From assembly GCA_026122225.1 (NCBI GenBank), contig JANEZZ010000975.1, forward strand, positions 310,001 through 374,000: a DNA stretch of 64,000 nucleotides, in the 5' to 3' direction. How positions within the stretch are numbered: the first letter of the stretch is position 1; each line of letters starts with the position of its first letter. The position numbers were made by a program, and so were the translations under genes. The notes beneath the pieces are model-generated. The model searched no databases. It saw only the letters and a list, made by a program, of their open reading frames with translations, and was not told the DNA's origin. Origin of the DNA: Heloderma charlesbogerti. Its lineage: Eukaryota > Chordata > Lepidosauria > Squamata > Helodermatidae. Below are positions 19,487-29,417 of this stretch, piece by piece.

Positions 19487-19748
19487 CAGCCATCCCCAAC
19501 CTGGCACCTTCCTGATGTTTTGGATTACAACTCCAAGCATGCCTGGCCATTGGCCTTCAGAATGTAAAAGAGCCATGCTGGATCAGACCAGTGGTCCCTC
19601 ACATCCAGCATTCCATTCACACAGTAGCCAACTAGCTGTCTGTAGGACATGAGTGCCATGGCACCATCCCACTCATGTTCCATACTGGCTGGGGCTGATG
19701 AGAGTTGGAGTCCAAAACATCTGGAGGGCACCAGGTTGGGGAAAGCTG
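19487..19748. mobile_element. hAT-type MITE interrupted by CR1
   Basis: Ends CAGCCATCCCCAACCTGG and 'ccaggttggggaaagctg'. Flanks ctctatga (19479-19486) and atctatgg (19749-19756) agree at 6 of 8. A minus-strand CR1 piece (19560-19681) splits the element in the middle. Confidence 0.65.
19560..19681 (-). mobile_element. CR1 3' fragment inside a MITE
   Basis: Reads 'agagccatgctggatcagac', 'catccagcattccattc' and 'aggacatgagtgccatgg': CR1 3' end in reverse, severely 5'-truncated. Confidence 0.75.
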
Positions 19749-19756
19749 ATCTATGG

Positions 19757-19875
19757 CAGCAATCGGCAGAAGGTAGATCTCCTGATGTTTTGGACTTCAA
19801 CTCCATGAAGCCCCTGCCAGCATGGCCAATGGTCAGGAATGGTGGGACTTGAAGTCTATTTTCTGCCCAGCCCTG
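19757..19875. mobile_element. hAT-type MITE in a reused target site
   Basis: A 119-bp palindromic element ('cctgatgttttggacttcaa' mirrored by 'acttgaagtc'). Flanks are atctatgg (19749-19756) and atctatag (19876-19883), 7 of 8. Its left duplication is the same octamer as the right duplication of 19487-19748. Confidence 0.7.
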
Positions 19876-19883
19876 ATCTATAG

Positions 19884-20830
19884 TATCCTGCTGCACACAG
19901 ACAGCAACAGCAACCAGATGCCAAGGCAGCAGAGTGGGAGAGAGGAGAGCTCTATTATTCCCCCACTAAGCTTCTCTGCACATCAAACAAGCATACTGCT
20001 CCCCAAGTTTATTGCTACATCTGCTGTCTTTGCCTGTAGCTGGCACAATGCACGCAATGGAATGTTGCAAGCTCTCATTTATACCTGGGAACAGTAATCT
20101 TTGTCAAAGCAACTTGAGGAAGCACAAACGTTCAGGCCTGCTACATTAGCAGTGTGGTGGCATTTGTAAATACACACACACACACACACACACGGAAGCC
20201 ATAGCAAGGGAGGACTTGAGCTTGGAAATGGCAGCTACCTGGAGACACATACAAATGTTCAATTGCTTGCGCTCTCCCTCCTTCCTTCCTTCCCTCCCGC
20301 CTCCCTCCTCTCGACTTCAACTCTTCATTTCCCAAGCAGCCTTCACTTTCCCAAGTAGCTATTTATGACGGCTTGCTTTCCATTCCCCCCCCCCACCGCC
20401 CAATTCCTCACTGTGTGACTTAATGGATTTTCTCTTCGAGGAAGATGCTTTATTCCCTCCCTGCCGAGGAATGTTTTTCACGGAGGCAAGTTTAATTATT
20501 TACTCCCCACTTCATGCTGCAGCCTAGGCCTGGCCGTATCTCTGAAGGTAGTTGATGAAACATCCCTCCCGTTTGCCAGCACAAGAAGACAAGAGGAATT
20601 GGGAGTTTATGTATTTCTTTAATGGCAGGTTTGGGATTTATTTGTTTTTAATAAGTTATAAAAGTACCTTACTGGGGTAATGCTGAGGTGCACTGCTTTG
20701 AATTTTTCCTTGTTCTCCTCCCTGGCCTCCTGTTTCTCAGTGATATGGAAGGTCTAACATTTGGGCTTCCCCAGAAAAACATAATAAGAGCCAAAGATCC
20801 CTCATTCTGCTCCATGCCATCAACTTCCAC
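19884..20830. other. Unassigned stretch, (CA)n and possible conserved non-coding
   Basis: A CA microsatellite at 20171-20193. A C run lies at 20385-20395. 20330-20700 is complex unique-looking sequence without coding signal. Confidence 0.35.
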
Positions 20831-21360
20831 TTTGGTAGGGTAGTGTCATCGATCAGAACCCCAAGCCATCATCCCCAGAGGATTCCAAGCCCTCTTCTTC
20901 GGAAGGGACTCTAGAGTCATTAGAAGAAGACTCAGCCACAGAAAGGCATCATGAGATGAGGTTTCTATCTCCCCAGGACCCAGGCCTCCAGAGGAACTTC
21001 AGGGGCTATCTCCCCTGTGTCCAGAGGAGGCTCCATTACTGCCCTCAGACTCTGAGGACTCGCATGCTAGCTTGCCACAACCACACCTACGTTGCCACAG
21101 CCTGAGGCTTAAACAGACCAGGCCCTTTTAAGGGTTAAAGCCTCAATCAATGTGGAGGCAGAGCTAACCAGCCCATAGGTCTTGCTCTGATCTTCCTTGG
21201 GGCAACAGACCATCCTGTCGGGCTTCCAGCCCCACTCAGTGCTTTCTGTGCTGCTGATCTCTTCCTGCCTTGATTCCTGAGAAACCTGACCCCTGCTCAA
21301 GATCTGATCCTTAGCAGAACCATGCCACCCATGCTACATCTCAGGGCATCATCAGAATTC
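20831..21360. repeat. Possible LTR-like remnant
   Basis: The layout resembles the solo LTR at 58932-59469: starts near 'tgtcatcgatcagaacccc', contains acidic-codon-rich 'gaagaagactcagcc', and 'cccttttaagggttaaag' could be a promoter region. I could not define matching termini or a duplication, so this is tentative. Confidence 0.3.
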
Positions 21361-21399
21361 GTGGCCTGAAATGGTACAGGTACCTACATACACATCACC

Positions 21400-21684
21400 A
21401 AAAAAGAGGAGATGCAACACTAAACAAAGAGGACAAAAGGGGACACTGACTTGCATAAAATGTGCCAATGCTAATATATATGTTTGGATGCAAATTTATA
21501 AATAACTACTAAAATTTAAATAAAAATATAATACATCTCACCATCATGGGGGAGACTGTGACCAGGGGACCCTGTGTACCGGCTGCTCAGTCTGCTGTCC
21601 AGATGCTAACTGTTGATGGCAACTTCCAGGCCCCTGACTGTCCTCTGTAAAGTAAGACACATGGCCACCCTACTTTTGGGGCCA
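21400..21684 (+). mobile_element. TAGGGTGGCC-family copy
   Basis: Contains 'atcaccaaaaaagaggag', 'atacatctcaccatcatgg', 'accggctgctcagtctgc' and the right end 'atggccacccta'. Confidence 0.65.
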
Positions 21685-21871
21685 AAAAAGTATGGATGCT
21701 CCACTGTGAGGACCTATTGCCTCACAGGAAAGAGGTTTTAATTAGGGCTGATACTGAACCATTTAGTTTTCACACAGCGCAAATAATGCCTCTGGGTTTT
21801 GCCAAGTGTTTGGCACTGTTCATCCTAGCCTCAGTTGGCCATCTGGGTGGGGCCAGGGTAGGGGAAACTCT

Positions 21872-21917
21872 ACATAAGGTGGACACTTCTGTACCTCCAA
21901 AAAAAAGGGGGGATTCA

Positions 21918-21952
<35 letters not shown>

Positions 21953-22215
21953 TATCATATGGAAATCTCTGCCCTCTTTGGTCCTTTTTTTTTTCCTTTT
22001 GGTGATGGATTTCTTCTTTTATATGTATATGTATAGATGCATATTTAGAAATAACCAGAAGTTAAATAGAAATTCAGTACCTCTCACCATAGCAGGGAAG
22101 ACTGTGATCTGGTGACCTCTGTATTGACCTCTGCTCAATCTGCTGTCCAGGTAGTGCTAACAGTTGATGAGCAACTTCAAAGCCCCTGTTGCTGTCCTCT
22201 CTTAAGGTTATTTTG
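21872..22215 (+). mobile_element. TAGGGTGGCC-family copy with (CA)n
   Basis: 'ggtggacacttctgtacc' at the left, a CA microsatellite at 21918-21951, then 'attcagtacctctcacc', 'gtgatctggtgacc' and 'ctgctgtccaggtag'. Confidence 0.65.
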
Positions 22216-22322
22216 TGGCCCGGGCCAATAATGGGAGATTTCTAATAGGATGTTACTTTGGGGCTTAGGATCAGTTCCTTAAAGCAAGGCTCTGAAGCTT
22301 CTTTAGTCAGGTCCCTTCAGGG

Positions 22323-23057
22323 CAGGGTTGGGGAACTTCTTTCAGCCCCAGGGCCAATTTCAATTTCAGAGAGGCTTGGGGAGGGGGGGCTCATCCCAGT
22401 GGTGGATGGGGCTGAAGGCAAAGAGGGTGGGGCCAAAAATACCAGCATATTTTAGCTTAAAATTCTTACTCAAGTATCTAAGCCTTAGGAGAGGCATTTC
22501 AACCTTTTAGAATAGGGGGGGAAACTGCACCAAAACCAGGAAATAATCAGTGGTTGGGGGGAAGGGGAAGGGAGTATGGCTAGGAAAGCTAGACAAATCT
22601 GCAATAGAACCAAATGAGTTCAGATTCTCATGAATCCAACCCTAGATTCTGCAGCACACCGGCTTTTCCCCTGTCCAGTGGATTCCACGGACTTGCGGAC
22701 GGGTTTTCTAACTTCCCTGAATTTTGCGCAAATTTTGTCATAGAAAAATACACCAAAAAAAAACAGCCAAAAATGTGCATTTCCCCCACAAGCTAAAATG
22801 TGAAAATGCACATTTGGTGGGAATTTGCGCAACTTCACATGTGCAAAATTGTGCAAATGTTAATTTGCGAATTTGCACCAGTCAGAAACAAACAAATCCA
22901 ATTCTGTTGGTGTGTAAACGACGGAATGAAAGACGCCTGACAATCCACGAAACACAGACAGAACGGAATTTACATAATCTGTACACCCCTAGGCATGGCC
23001 TTCTGGGGAACCCCAGGGGGCTGAATTTGGCCCTGGGCATGAGGTTCCCCAACCCTA
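22323..23057. mobile_element. hAT-like element (GGGTTGGGGAACC ends) with nested insertion
   Basis: Inverted ends CAGGGTTGGGGAACTTC and 'gaggttccccaacccta'. Internal words 'ttttagcttaaaattc' and 'aagccttaggagaggcattt' tie it to 2988-3305 and 6833-7199. The middle (22581-22991) is a different element. Confidence 0.7.
22581..22991. mobile_element. hAT element with TAGGGGTGTAC right end, nested
   Basis: Right end GTACACCCCTA; left end TAGGAAAGC is decayed. Flanks agtatggc and ggcatggc agree at 6 of 8. The interior has repeated 'tttgcgcaaatt' and 'gtgcatttcccccaca' words like element 4587-4988. Confidence 0.5.
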
Positions 23058-23396
23058 CTTTAGCTCTGCCTGGGAACTTCCCAGCTCCAAGGCATGAGAG
23101 TTGCTCTGTTTGAAAACCTCAAAGCCATCATTGAATTGTTGCATGAATTGCTTCCTTTTTTAAGAAGGAAAACTGGCAGAGAGGATAGGCAGACATAGTT
23201 ACAGGGCCACAAGCTACAGGAGTTATAATGTTTATGTAGTGATTTGAAATAACTAGTTAAATCTGTTGTTGTTGTTGTTGTTGTTGCTATTATGTGTGTA
23301 CAGCACTTTTAAAGTTCTTAATGAATATTGCAGTATTCTTTACAACAACTTTGTAAGGTGGATTTGTGTAATTCTTCCATGCAGTATACATATAAT

Positions 23397-23427
<31 letters not shown>

Positions 23428-23931
23428 TTTCTTAATGGTATTATTGCTATTATCCAGATTTGTTGTTATCGATGCTCACGATTAACATTTTCTTCTCAAA
23501 CAAGTTATTGAGTCTGCCTCCCAATATGTGCAAGTGAAAAGAAAGCCATTTGGCTCCCCTGCAACATTTACTAATTTTTTGTGCAACATTAGTGGCAATC
23601 TGAAAGTCCCTTAGACAAATTTCACTTATTTCGTTATGAGTTTTATTTATTTATTTATGAATTCATTAGTCTTTTCTTTCCTGATAAATGTATTCAAAGC
23701 AGTTTTGATTCCAAATATATTCCCAGTATATCTCAGCTGGGAATCCTGGTGTTAGCAGAAGCTTATAGAGGAGGTTAAGGCTATATTCACCACATGGTGC
23801 TTGGCAGAAGACAACTTGTTTTTTAATTTTCTGGCAGCTGTGCCTGCACAAAAAGACCCCTCATTCACAGTCACTTGACATGTGGCAGAAGGAAATGAGG
23901 CTTCAGTTTATTGAAAGAGGAACAGTAATAG
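23058..23931. other. Unassigned stretch with simple repeats
   Basis: (TTG)n at 23264-23286, (AGAC)n at 23400-23427 and (TTTA)n near 23640-23660. No gene. Confidence 0.5.
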
Positions 23932-24155
23932 GAACAGTGTGGTATAGTGGTTAGAGTGTTGGACTTAGACCAGGCAGATCTGGGTTCAAATCCCCACTTA
24001 GCCACTGGGATCACTGCGTGGCATGGGCCAGTTACCTTCTCTCAGCGTAGCCTACCTCTAAAGGTTGTTGTGAGGATAAAATGTGGAAGACTGTGGACAC
24101 TGCCTTGAGCTTCTTGAAGATAGGATGTGCTAAAATATAATTAATGAATAAATAA
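23932..24155 (+). mobile_element. tRNA-derived SINE
   Basis: A box 'gtggtatagtggttagagtg', B box 'gggttcaaatccccac', body 'gtggcatgggccagttacc', tail 'aatgaataaataa'. Same family as 2089-2340. Confidence 0.85.
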
Positions 24156-25228
24156 CATTGGTGCGTAAAGATAGTACAATGGCTCCTTTCCAGGCATGAA
24201 GATTCAGTAGAGTTTTGGTCAGGACCAAAATTTGAGGCAACAATTTTTGAATGCAATGGGGAATGAATTTCCAAATAGCTCTAACCCAGGAGTGTCACTA
24301 GGGTGTGCCTATAAGGGTACCTGCCTGCCTTAGGTGCAACCAGGACAGGGGAGCAAAATTGACCTTAACCATCAGTGATACATTTACAGTTATTAAAATA
24401 ACGTTAACATTAATTATACTTTTAACTTCTTCCATACATAAGGTACTGTATATACAACATTTCCCAGGAAGCGGGGAGGCCTTTTTGAATGCAGGTGTTA
24501 AGAGTATGAACCATTTCTACGCTGGGCCTCAGTGTAGGAAAAATTACTTGTGGCGCTGCCCTCTCATTTTGCCTCTCCTCTTTCTCTTCCAATCCATATT
24601 CATCTCCTAATCTATAATCACATCTGCCCAAGAGACATCAGCATCTTCATTACCAAGTCAAGGAGGATGCGGTGCAGCTTTCACCGTGGTGTGGTATGGA
24701 ATGGCTCTTGGCTTTGGATGCCATGTCTGCTGGAGCAGATGGCAAGGTGAGTGTGGGTATCAGTGGAGGAACTGCAATAGCAGGTGGGTGTGTTTTTCTG
24801 CAAGGTGCTGTGCATAGGTACAGATGCCATCTACGCAGATAAAAAGAGCATCTGGACAGGAGGTGCACAAAATGCCCTTGGGAGCCAAATGGACTGACGC
24901 TTTAGCATCCAACTGCTAACACAGTCATGTTTGGGAGATGGAGTGTCACTTGTGAGCTATTTATCCTTCAGAGGCAGCAGTGTAGGATCTGGAAACACAT
25001 GCTCCTTAATTCTCATTTGCATGTTTCCTGAACCTCAACCCCCAGTCCCTTCTGTCGCTCAACCTTTAGAATATTTTAAAACCAACTGGCTCCTGGCTTT
25101 AAAGAACAGGCATGACTCAAATGCTATCTTTATACTGTGGGGGCGACGGCGGCTGTAGCATTGTCCAGTCCCACGCTGCTCCAGGATTATTTCTAAAGAA
25201 GCGCCCTGTGAGCAAGTGGGAGAATGGA
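24156..25228. other. Unassigned stretch
   Basis: A possible degraded hAT end at about 24290 ('aggagtgtcactagggtg'). Otherwise no feature recognised. Confidence 0.4.
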
Positions 25229-25236
25229 GTTATTTC

Positions 25237-25924
25237 CAGGGGTGCAGCCAGGGCCGGGCTGCGGAGCGCAGAGCCAGGGGCTCTCAAAGGGCTGCCAGCC
25301 GCCACCCCCTGATGCCACCAGCCGGCCCTCCTCCCTTCCCTCCTTTTTCTTCTCGTCTTTTAACCCAGAGGTGGCTCCGGTCGCTCCTCATCCCCCCTTC
25401 CCTGCTAGCCTGGCCCAGCCAGCCCTGGGCATTAGCCGGTGGAGGCTGGTGGCTCCTATTCCAGTGGGGCAGTGAATCCACTTGGGGTTTCAGGCAGAAC
25501 CAGGCAGAACTCTAAAGGAGCCACTCAAAGTGCTCAACCCTATCCCTCAAATGGGTTCAGCACCTTGGATGCTTACTTTGGAGTTCTGGCTGGTTCTGAC
25601 TGAAACCCAGAGCGGATGCACCGCCCCACCGAAATAGGAGCCACCAGCCTCCACTGGCACTAGCAAAAGGAAGCACTGTGGCAGCTGGCCAAGCAAGCCG
25701 GCACTCCCTGCAGGGCACCACTGCAAAGTAACTTTTTAAAGAACCTGTGTTCTGAGTGGCAGCCATCTTAATCCATTCAGTGCTGCCTTTGGGGAGTATG
25801 AGCAATGAGTGCACAGGAACAATGTCAGGACCACCCCTTCACTATTTTGGTACCCTCAGTGGACATGTCGCCCCCACAAAGGCAGCATCTGCCCAGGGCC
25901 CCCTCAAAGCCAGCTGCGCCCCTG
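25237..25924. mobile_element. hAT element, CAGGGGTGCAGCC ends, with nested MITE
   Basis: Ends CAGGGGTGCAGCCAGGGCC and 'ccagctgcgcccctg'. Flanks gttatttc (25229-25236) and gttatgtc (25925-25932) agree at 7 of 8. The GC-rich interior contains the MITE 25437-25656. Confidence 0.75.
25437..25656. mobile_element. hAT MITE, CAGTGGAGGCTGGTGG family
   Basis: Ends CGGTGGAGGCTGGTGGCTCC and mirror. Flanks gcattagc (25429-25436) and gcactagc (25657-25664), 7 of 8. It is 56 bp longer than the 10053 copy in the centre. Inserted inside 25237-25924. Confidence 0.85.
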
Positions 25925-25970
25925 GTTATGTCACATGCCACCAGCACCAGCTCCAAAGTGAGGGGGGAGT

Positions 25971-26171
25971 CAGGGGAGGCTGGTGGATCCAATTTCGGTG
26001 GGGTGAAGTTTCCACTCTGAGTTTTTGTCACAACCAGCTAGAAGTCTAGCGGGGCTATCCAAGGTGCTGGACACATCTGGGGGCCAGGGGCCAGGACCTT
26101 GGATAGCTCCTTTGGACTACTGGCTGGTTGTGACTAAAACCCACCAAAAGCAGATCCACCAGCCTCCCCTG
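25971..26171. mobile_element. hAT MITE, CAGTGGAGGCTGGTGG family
   Basis: Ends CAGGGGAGGCTGGTGGATCC and mirror; flanks gggggagt and gtggcagt (6 of 8). Third copy of the family. Confidence 0.75.
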
Positions 26172-26194
26172 GTGGCAGTGGTGTAGGGAGTAGA

Positions 26195-26341
26195 CAGATT
26201 ATTACCTGTTTGCTTAAAAGACTTATGCGCTGCCCTTCAGTGGAGCTTCCTGGGTGGTTTAGAAAAATAAGGTACAATATACAAATAAAACATGACAACA
26301 AAAATGTTAAAAAAGAAAAATGCATTAAAGTCTAGTAAAGC
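26195..26341. repeat. LINE-like 3' repeat, left part
   Basis: 'atgcgctgcccttcagtgga' and 'gtacaatatacaaataaaac' belong with the repeat that resumes at 26840. A similar repeat is at 32045-32395. The class (L2- or CR1-related) is not certain. Confidence 0.5.
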
Positions 26342-26839
26342 TGTGTTGCCCCGGCCATGGGCATTAGACTCCTAGGTGAGAGGTGCCAAGATAGTGATAA
26401 ATCAGGTTCAAAGGTTTACTTACAAGGAGACTTTATTGGTTAACTTACAGCACACAGGCGTACCCAATGGTTGGATCAGACAGCTTCTCTGAACCACGAG
26501 CCATGGGGTACAATGGGTCTTATACTCTACAGGTTAGCACTAAGGCAGCATAACAGCAGCAAGCGCCCCTAGCATCCATTCCCAGCGCAGACTAGCATTG
26601 CTATGGTTCTCAGCACAGCCACCTGCAGCTCAGCATAGACAAACTTTGCTTCTCAGACACATCTTGATAAGGCCTTCTGGCTCATTAGTGTGGGATGTAT
26701 CGGCCTTTGACTCATCTTCACATGCTCAGAGGCTTACTAGCAAGGGAACTGAACTAATACTGAACTTAAGCAAGCATTATGGATCTCTAGGCCTCTCTAA
26801 AACTACAAGTGACTTGGCTACACTCCTGGGGCCAATACA
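26342..26839 (-). mobile_element. Solo LTR with 5-bp duplication, minus strand
   Basis: A 498-bp insert starting TGTGTTGCCCCGGCC and ending GGGGCCAATACA, the TG...CA termini of long terminal repeats. The ends are imperfect inverted repeats. A perfect 5-bp duplication aaagc flanks it (26337-26341, 26840-26844). On the minus strand 'ccaataaag' (about 26431-26439) is a candidate polyadenylation signal, hence the orientation. No internal retroviral or Gypsy genes are present, so it is what remains after LTR-LTR recombination. It interrupts a LINE-like repeat. Confidence 0.8.
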
Positions 26840-27290
26840 AAAGCCTGGGATAATTTTAAAAAAATATCTGCCTGGTGCCAAAAGGATAACAATGTTGGCA
26901 CCAGATGAGCCTCTCTGGGGAGGGAATTCCATTAATGGGATGCTACAGTGAGAAGGCGCTCTCTCCGGTCACTGCCTACCTTACCAAAGAAGGTGGGGCA
27001 CCTGGACAAGAACCTCCAAAGATGACTTCAATGCATGGGCAGGTTGGGCCCATGATCAGGCGTTCCTTCAGGTGATTGGGCCCTAAGTTCTATGGGGCTC
27101 TAAAAATAAGCACCAGCACTTTGATTTGTCCTTGGAAAGAGACCAGAAACCAGTGAAGTTCTTCCAATAGCGGTGAAATATATTCCCACCAACCAGCCCC
27201 ATTCAACAGCCTCACAGCTGAATTTTGAACTAACTGTGCCCACCCCCAACTTACATGTAGGGATAAAGACTGAAGGCAGAAAAATACATA
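26840..27290. repeat. LINE-like 3' repeat, right part
   Basis: Continues 26195-26341: 'gcctggtgccaaaaggataa', 'ttggcaccagatgagcctc', 'aataagcaccagcactttg'. No coding part kept. Confidence 0.55.
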
Positions 27291-27404
27291 CACACCCTGG
27301 ATTCTCCTACTTTATTTTGCTTCCTGGTAAGGCTGACCATGTTTCTTTATTCATTTTAGCATTTATATCCTGCTTGATTAGCCTAAAACATAGCCTATGG
27401 GTAG

Positions 27405-27528
27405 ACAGCCAAATGCCCTCCGGTTGTTTTGGACTACAACTCTCATAATCCCAGACCACTGGCCATGGTGGCTGGGGCTTATGGGAGTTATAGTCCAAAA
27501 CATCTGGAGTGCACCCGGCTGCCTACTG
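27405..27528. mobile_element. Small palindromic MITE
   Basis: 'ttttggactacaactctcat' is mirrored by 'atgggagttatagtccaaaa'. Same type as 17670-17806. Confidence 0.7.
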
Positions 27529-27552
27529 CTAACTATCCAGCCTCAGAGCCCT

Positions 27553-27925
27553 CTCTATCCTATGCCCTGCCAGAGAAAGCCAGGCAGGGCGGGAGGAGGA
27601 TGAAGGCGATTCCACCTCCCGTTCCTCTTTAAAAACTGAAAAATTCAGCTAGACAGGCTTCTGAGCCTGTCTAGTTGAGCTGCCTTGCTATGAGTGGGGA
27701 TGGCAAGAGGGATGCTGTCAGATCCTGCTAATCCTTGCTTCTCCCCTCCTTACCCACTGTCCCACCCCCCTTTTGACCTCTCTGAGGTTGGAAGAGCAGA
27801 AGCCATGGTGTTTTCCCCAGCAGCTGCAAAGGGGAGGAGGGATGGCCTGATGTTGGATTCCCCTTCCCCAAGTCTCTTCCCCTCCCAAAGCCATAGTCTA
27901 CGGCCTCAGTAGGGGGAATCCAACA
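27553..27925. mobile_element. Harbinger-like element fragment
   Basis: Shares 'atgccctgccag', 'tctagacaggc.tctgagcc'-like wording and 'ccctcccaaagccatag' with 43895-44364. Ends are lost. Confidence 0.45.
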
Positions 27926-28332
27926 CAAGAACAGTATTGTTGTGCCCAGCTCTCAAAGTAGGTGACTTCAAAACAACCATAAAATACAAAATCACATGGG
28001 AAAGTCCACAACGTAACACAGGAAGACAGATAGTTAAGAGTAACAGAAGGGAACACTGAACAAGAACGGCAGCCTCTGTTCTAGTAAAACACCAAAGGTG
28101 TTCCTGAATAGGTGTTCCTCCATGATCCCTTTAGCCATGGGCTTGACCTGAAAAAAAATGTAGGCAGCAATCCTATGCACACTTACACTGGAGCAAGAAG
28201 TACTGGTCTCGGTGGGGCTTACTTCTGGGCAGACAAGACATAGGATTGCTCTGCCAGCATTTTACGTTTAGGTTTTTAGCATTTGGGGGGCTGAAAACAG
28301 AGGAAATGTATCACCAAAAAACAGGATGGAAG
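27926..28332. other. Mostly unassigned; small MITE at 28163-28253
   Basis: 28163-28253 has ends GGCAGCAATCCTATGCAC and 'acataggattgctctg', a 91-bp relative of 3503-3592. The rest is unassigned. Confidence 0.5.
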
Positions 28333-28553
28333 CAGTGGAGGCCAGTGGCTCCGATTTCAGTGGGGCTGTGAATCCATTCTGGGTTTCAGCCAGAACCAGC
28401 CAGAACTCTAAAGGACCTCTCCAAGGTGCTGAACCTATTTTGGGGACAGGGTTCAGCATGTTGGATAGCTCCTTTAAAAGTTCTGGCTGGTTCTGGCTGA
28501 AACCCAGAATGGATTCACAGCCCCTACAAAATTGGAGCCACCAGCCTTCACTG
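28333..28553. mobile_element. hAT MITE, CAGTGGAGGCTGGTGG family
   Basis: Ends CAGTGGAGGCCAGTGGCTCC and its near mirror. Flanks gatggaag (28325-28332) and gatgaaag (28554-28561), 7 of 8. Confidence 0.85.
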
Positions 28554-28584
28554 GATGAAAGAGGTCAAAGATTGGCCTAAAATT

Positions 28585-28908
28585 CACCTGTGGTAATGTA
28601 TAAGCACAGATACACATCTAGACAGAATTGCTATAATTTAAATAGAAAATACAATACATCTCACCATAGCAGGGAAGATTGGGCATTATCCAATGGTACT
28701 CCTACTTAGACTAGGCCCATTCCCTTCAATGGGTCTACTCTGTGTACCAAGTGACCCGTGTGCCTGCTCAGTTTGCTGTTCAGGTGCTGCTGATGGGCAA
28801 CTTCAAGGTCCGGCTCTTCCTTCTGATGGTTCTTTATCTCTAAACCAGACTTGGACTGGGCAGCCCTTCAGAGGATGTTCTCTGTAAAGTAGGACATGTA
28901 GCCACCCC
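28585..28908 (+). mobile_element. TAGGGTGGCC-family copy with inserted MITE scrap
   Basis: 'acaatacatctcaccatagc', 'agtgacccgtgtgcc', 'gacatgtagccacccc'. About 28683-28747 inside it looks like the 'cccttcaatgggtctact' MITE core. Confidence 0.65.
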
Positions 28909-29089
28909 AGGGATGGGGCAACTAAAGCCACCTCTCTTCCCAGCTCCCTATAATACACTTTGAAATTCAGATCCACTGAGATCTCCCCTCCCTTTCCCAA
29001 AGTCACTCTCAGGCAGCCTCCAAAGCCACCCCAAAGAGTTTGTCCTGCCAGCTTCCTAAAGATACTGAGACTTTGGTGGGTGCATAGTG

Positions 29090-29417
29090 GGAGGCAGGGT
29101 GGCCACTTCTGAATTGCCCAAAAAAAGGGCAAAAGAGGACATCTGCATAAAATTTGCATATGCTAATTTATCTGTATAGATGAAATTTTAGAAGTCATTA
29201 TTATAATAATAATTCAAATACAAACACAGTACATCACACCAGAGTGTGGAAGACTGTAATCGGGTGGCCTGCTATCCTGTCTACTGTCCAAGTACTGATG
29301 GGCAGGTTATGGTTCTTTATCTTTAAACCGGCCAGCCCTTCAAATAGAGGATGGTCCTCTGGCAGCCCTTTAAAATGAGGACTGTCCTCTGTTAAAAAAA
29401 AGGACACTTGGCTACCC
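29090..29417 (+). mobile_element. TAGGGTGGCC-family copy
   Basis: Near full length: left 'cagggtggccacttctgaat', right 'aaggacacttggctacccc'. The internal duplication 'cagcccttcaaatagagga' / 'cagccctttaaaatgagga' is a family trait. Confidence 0.7.
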
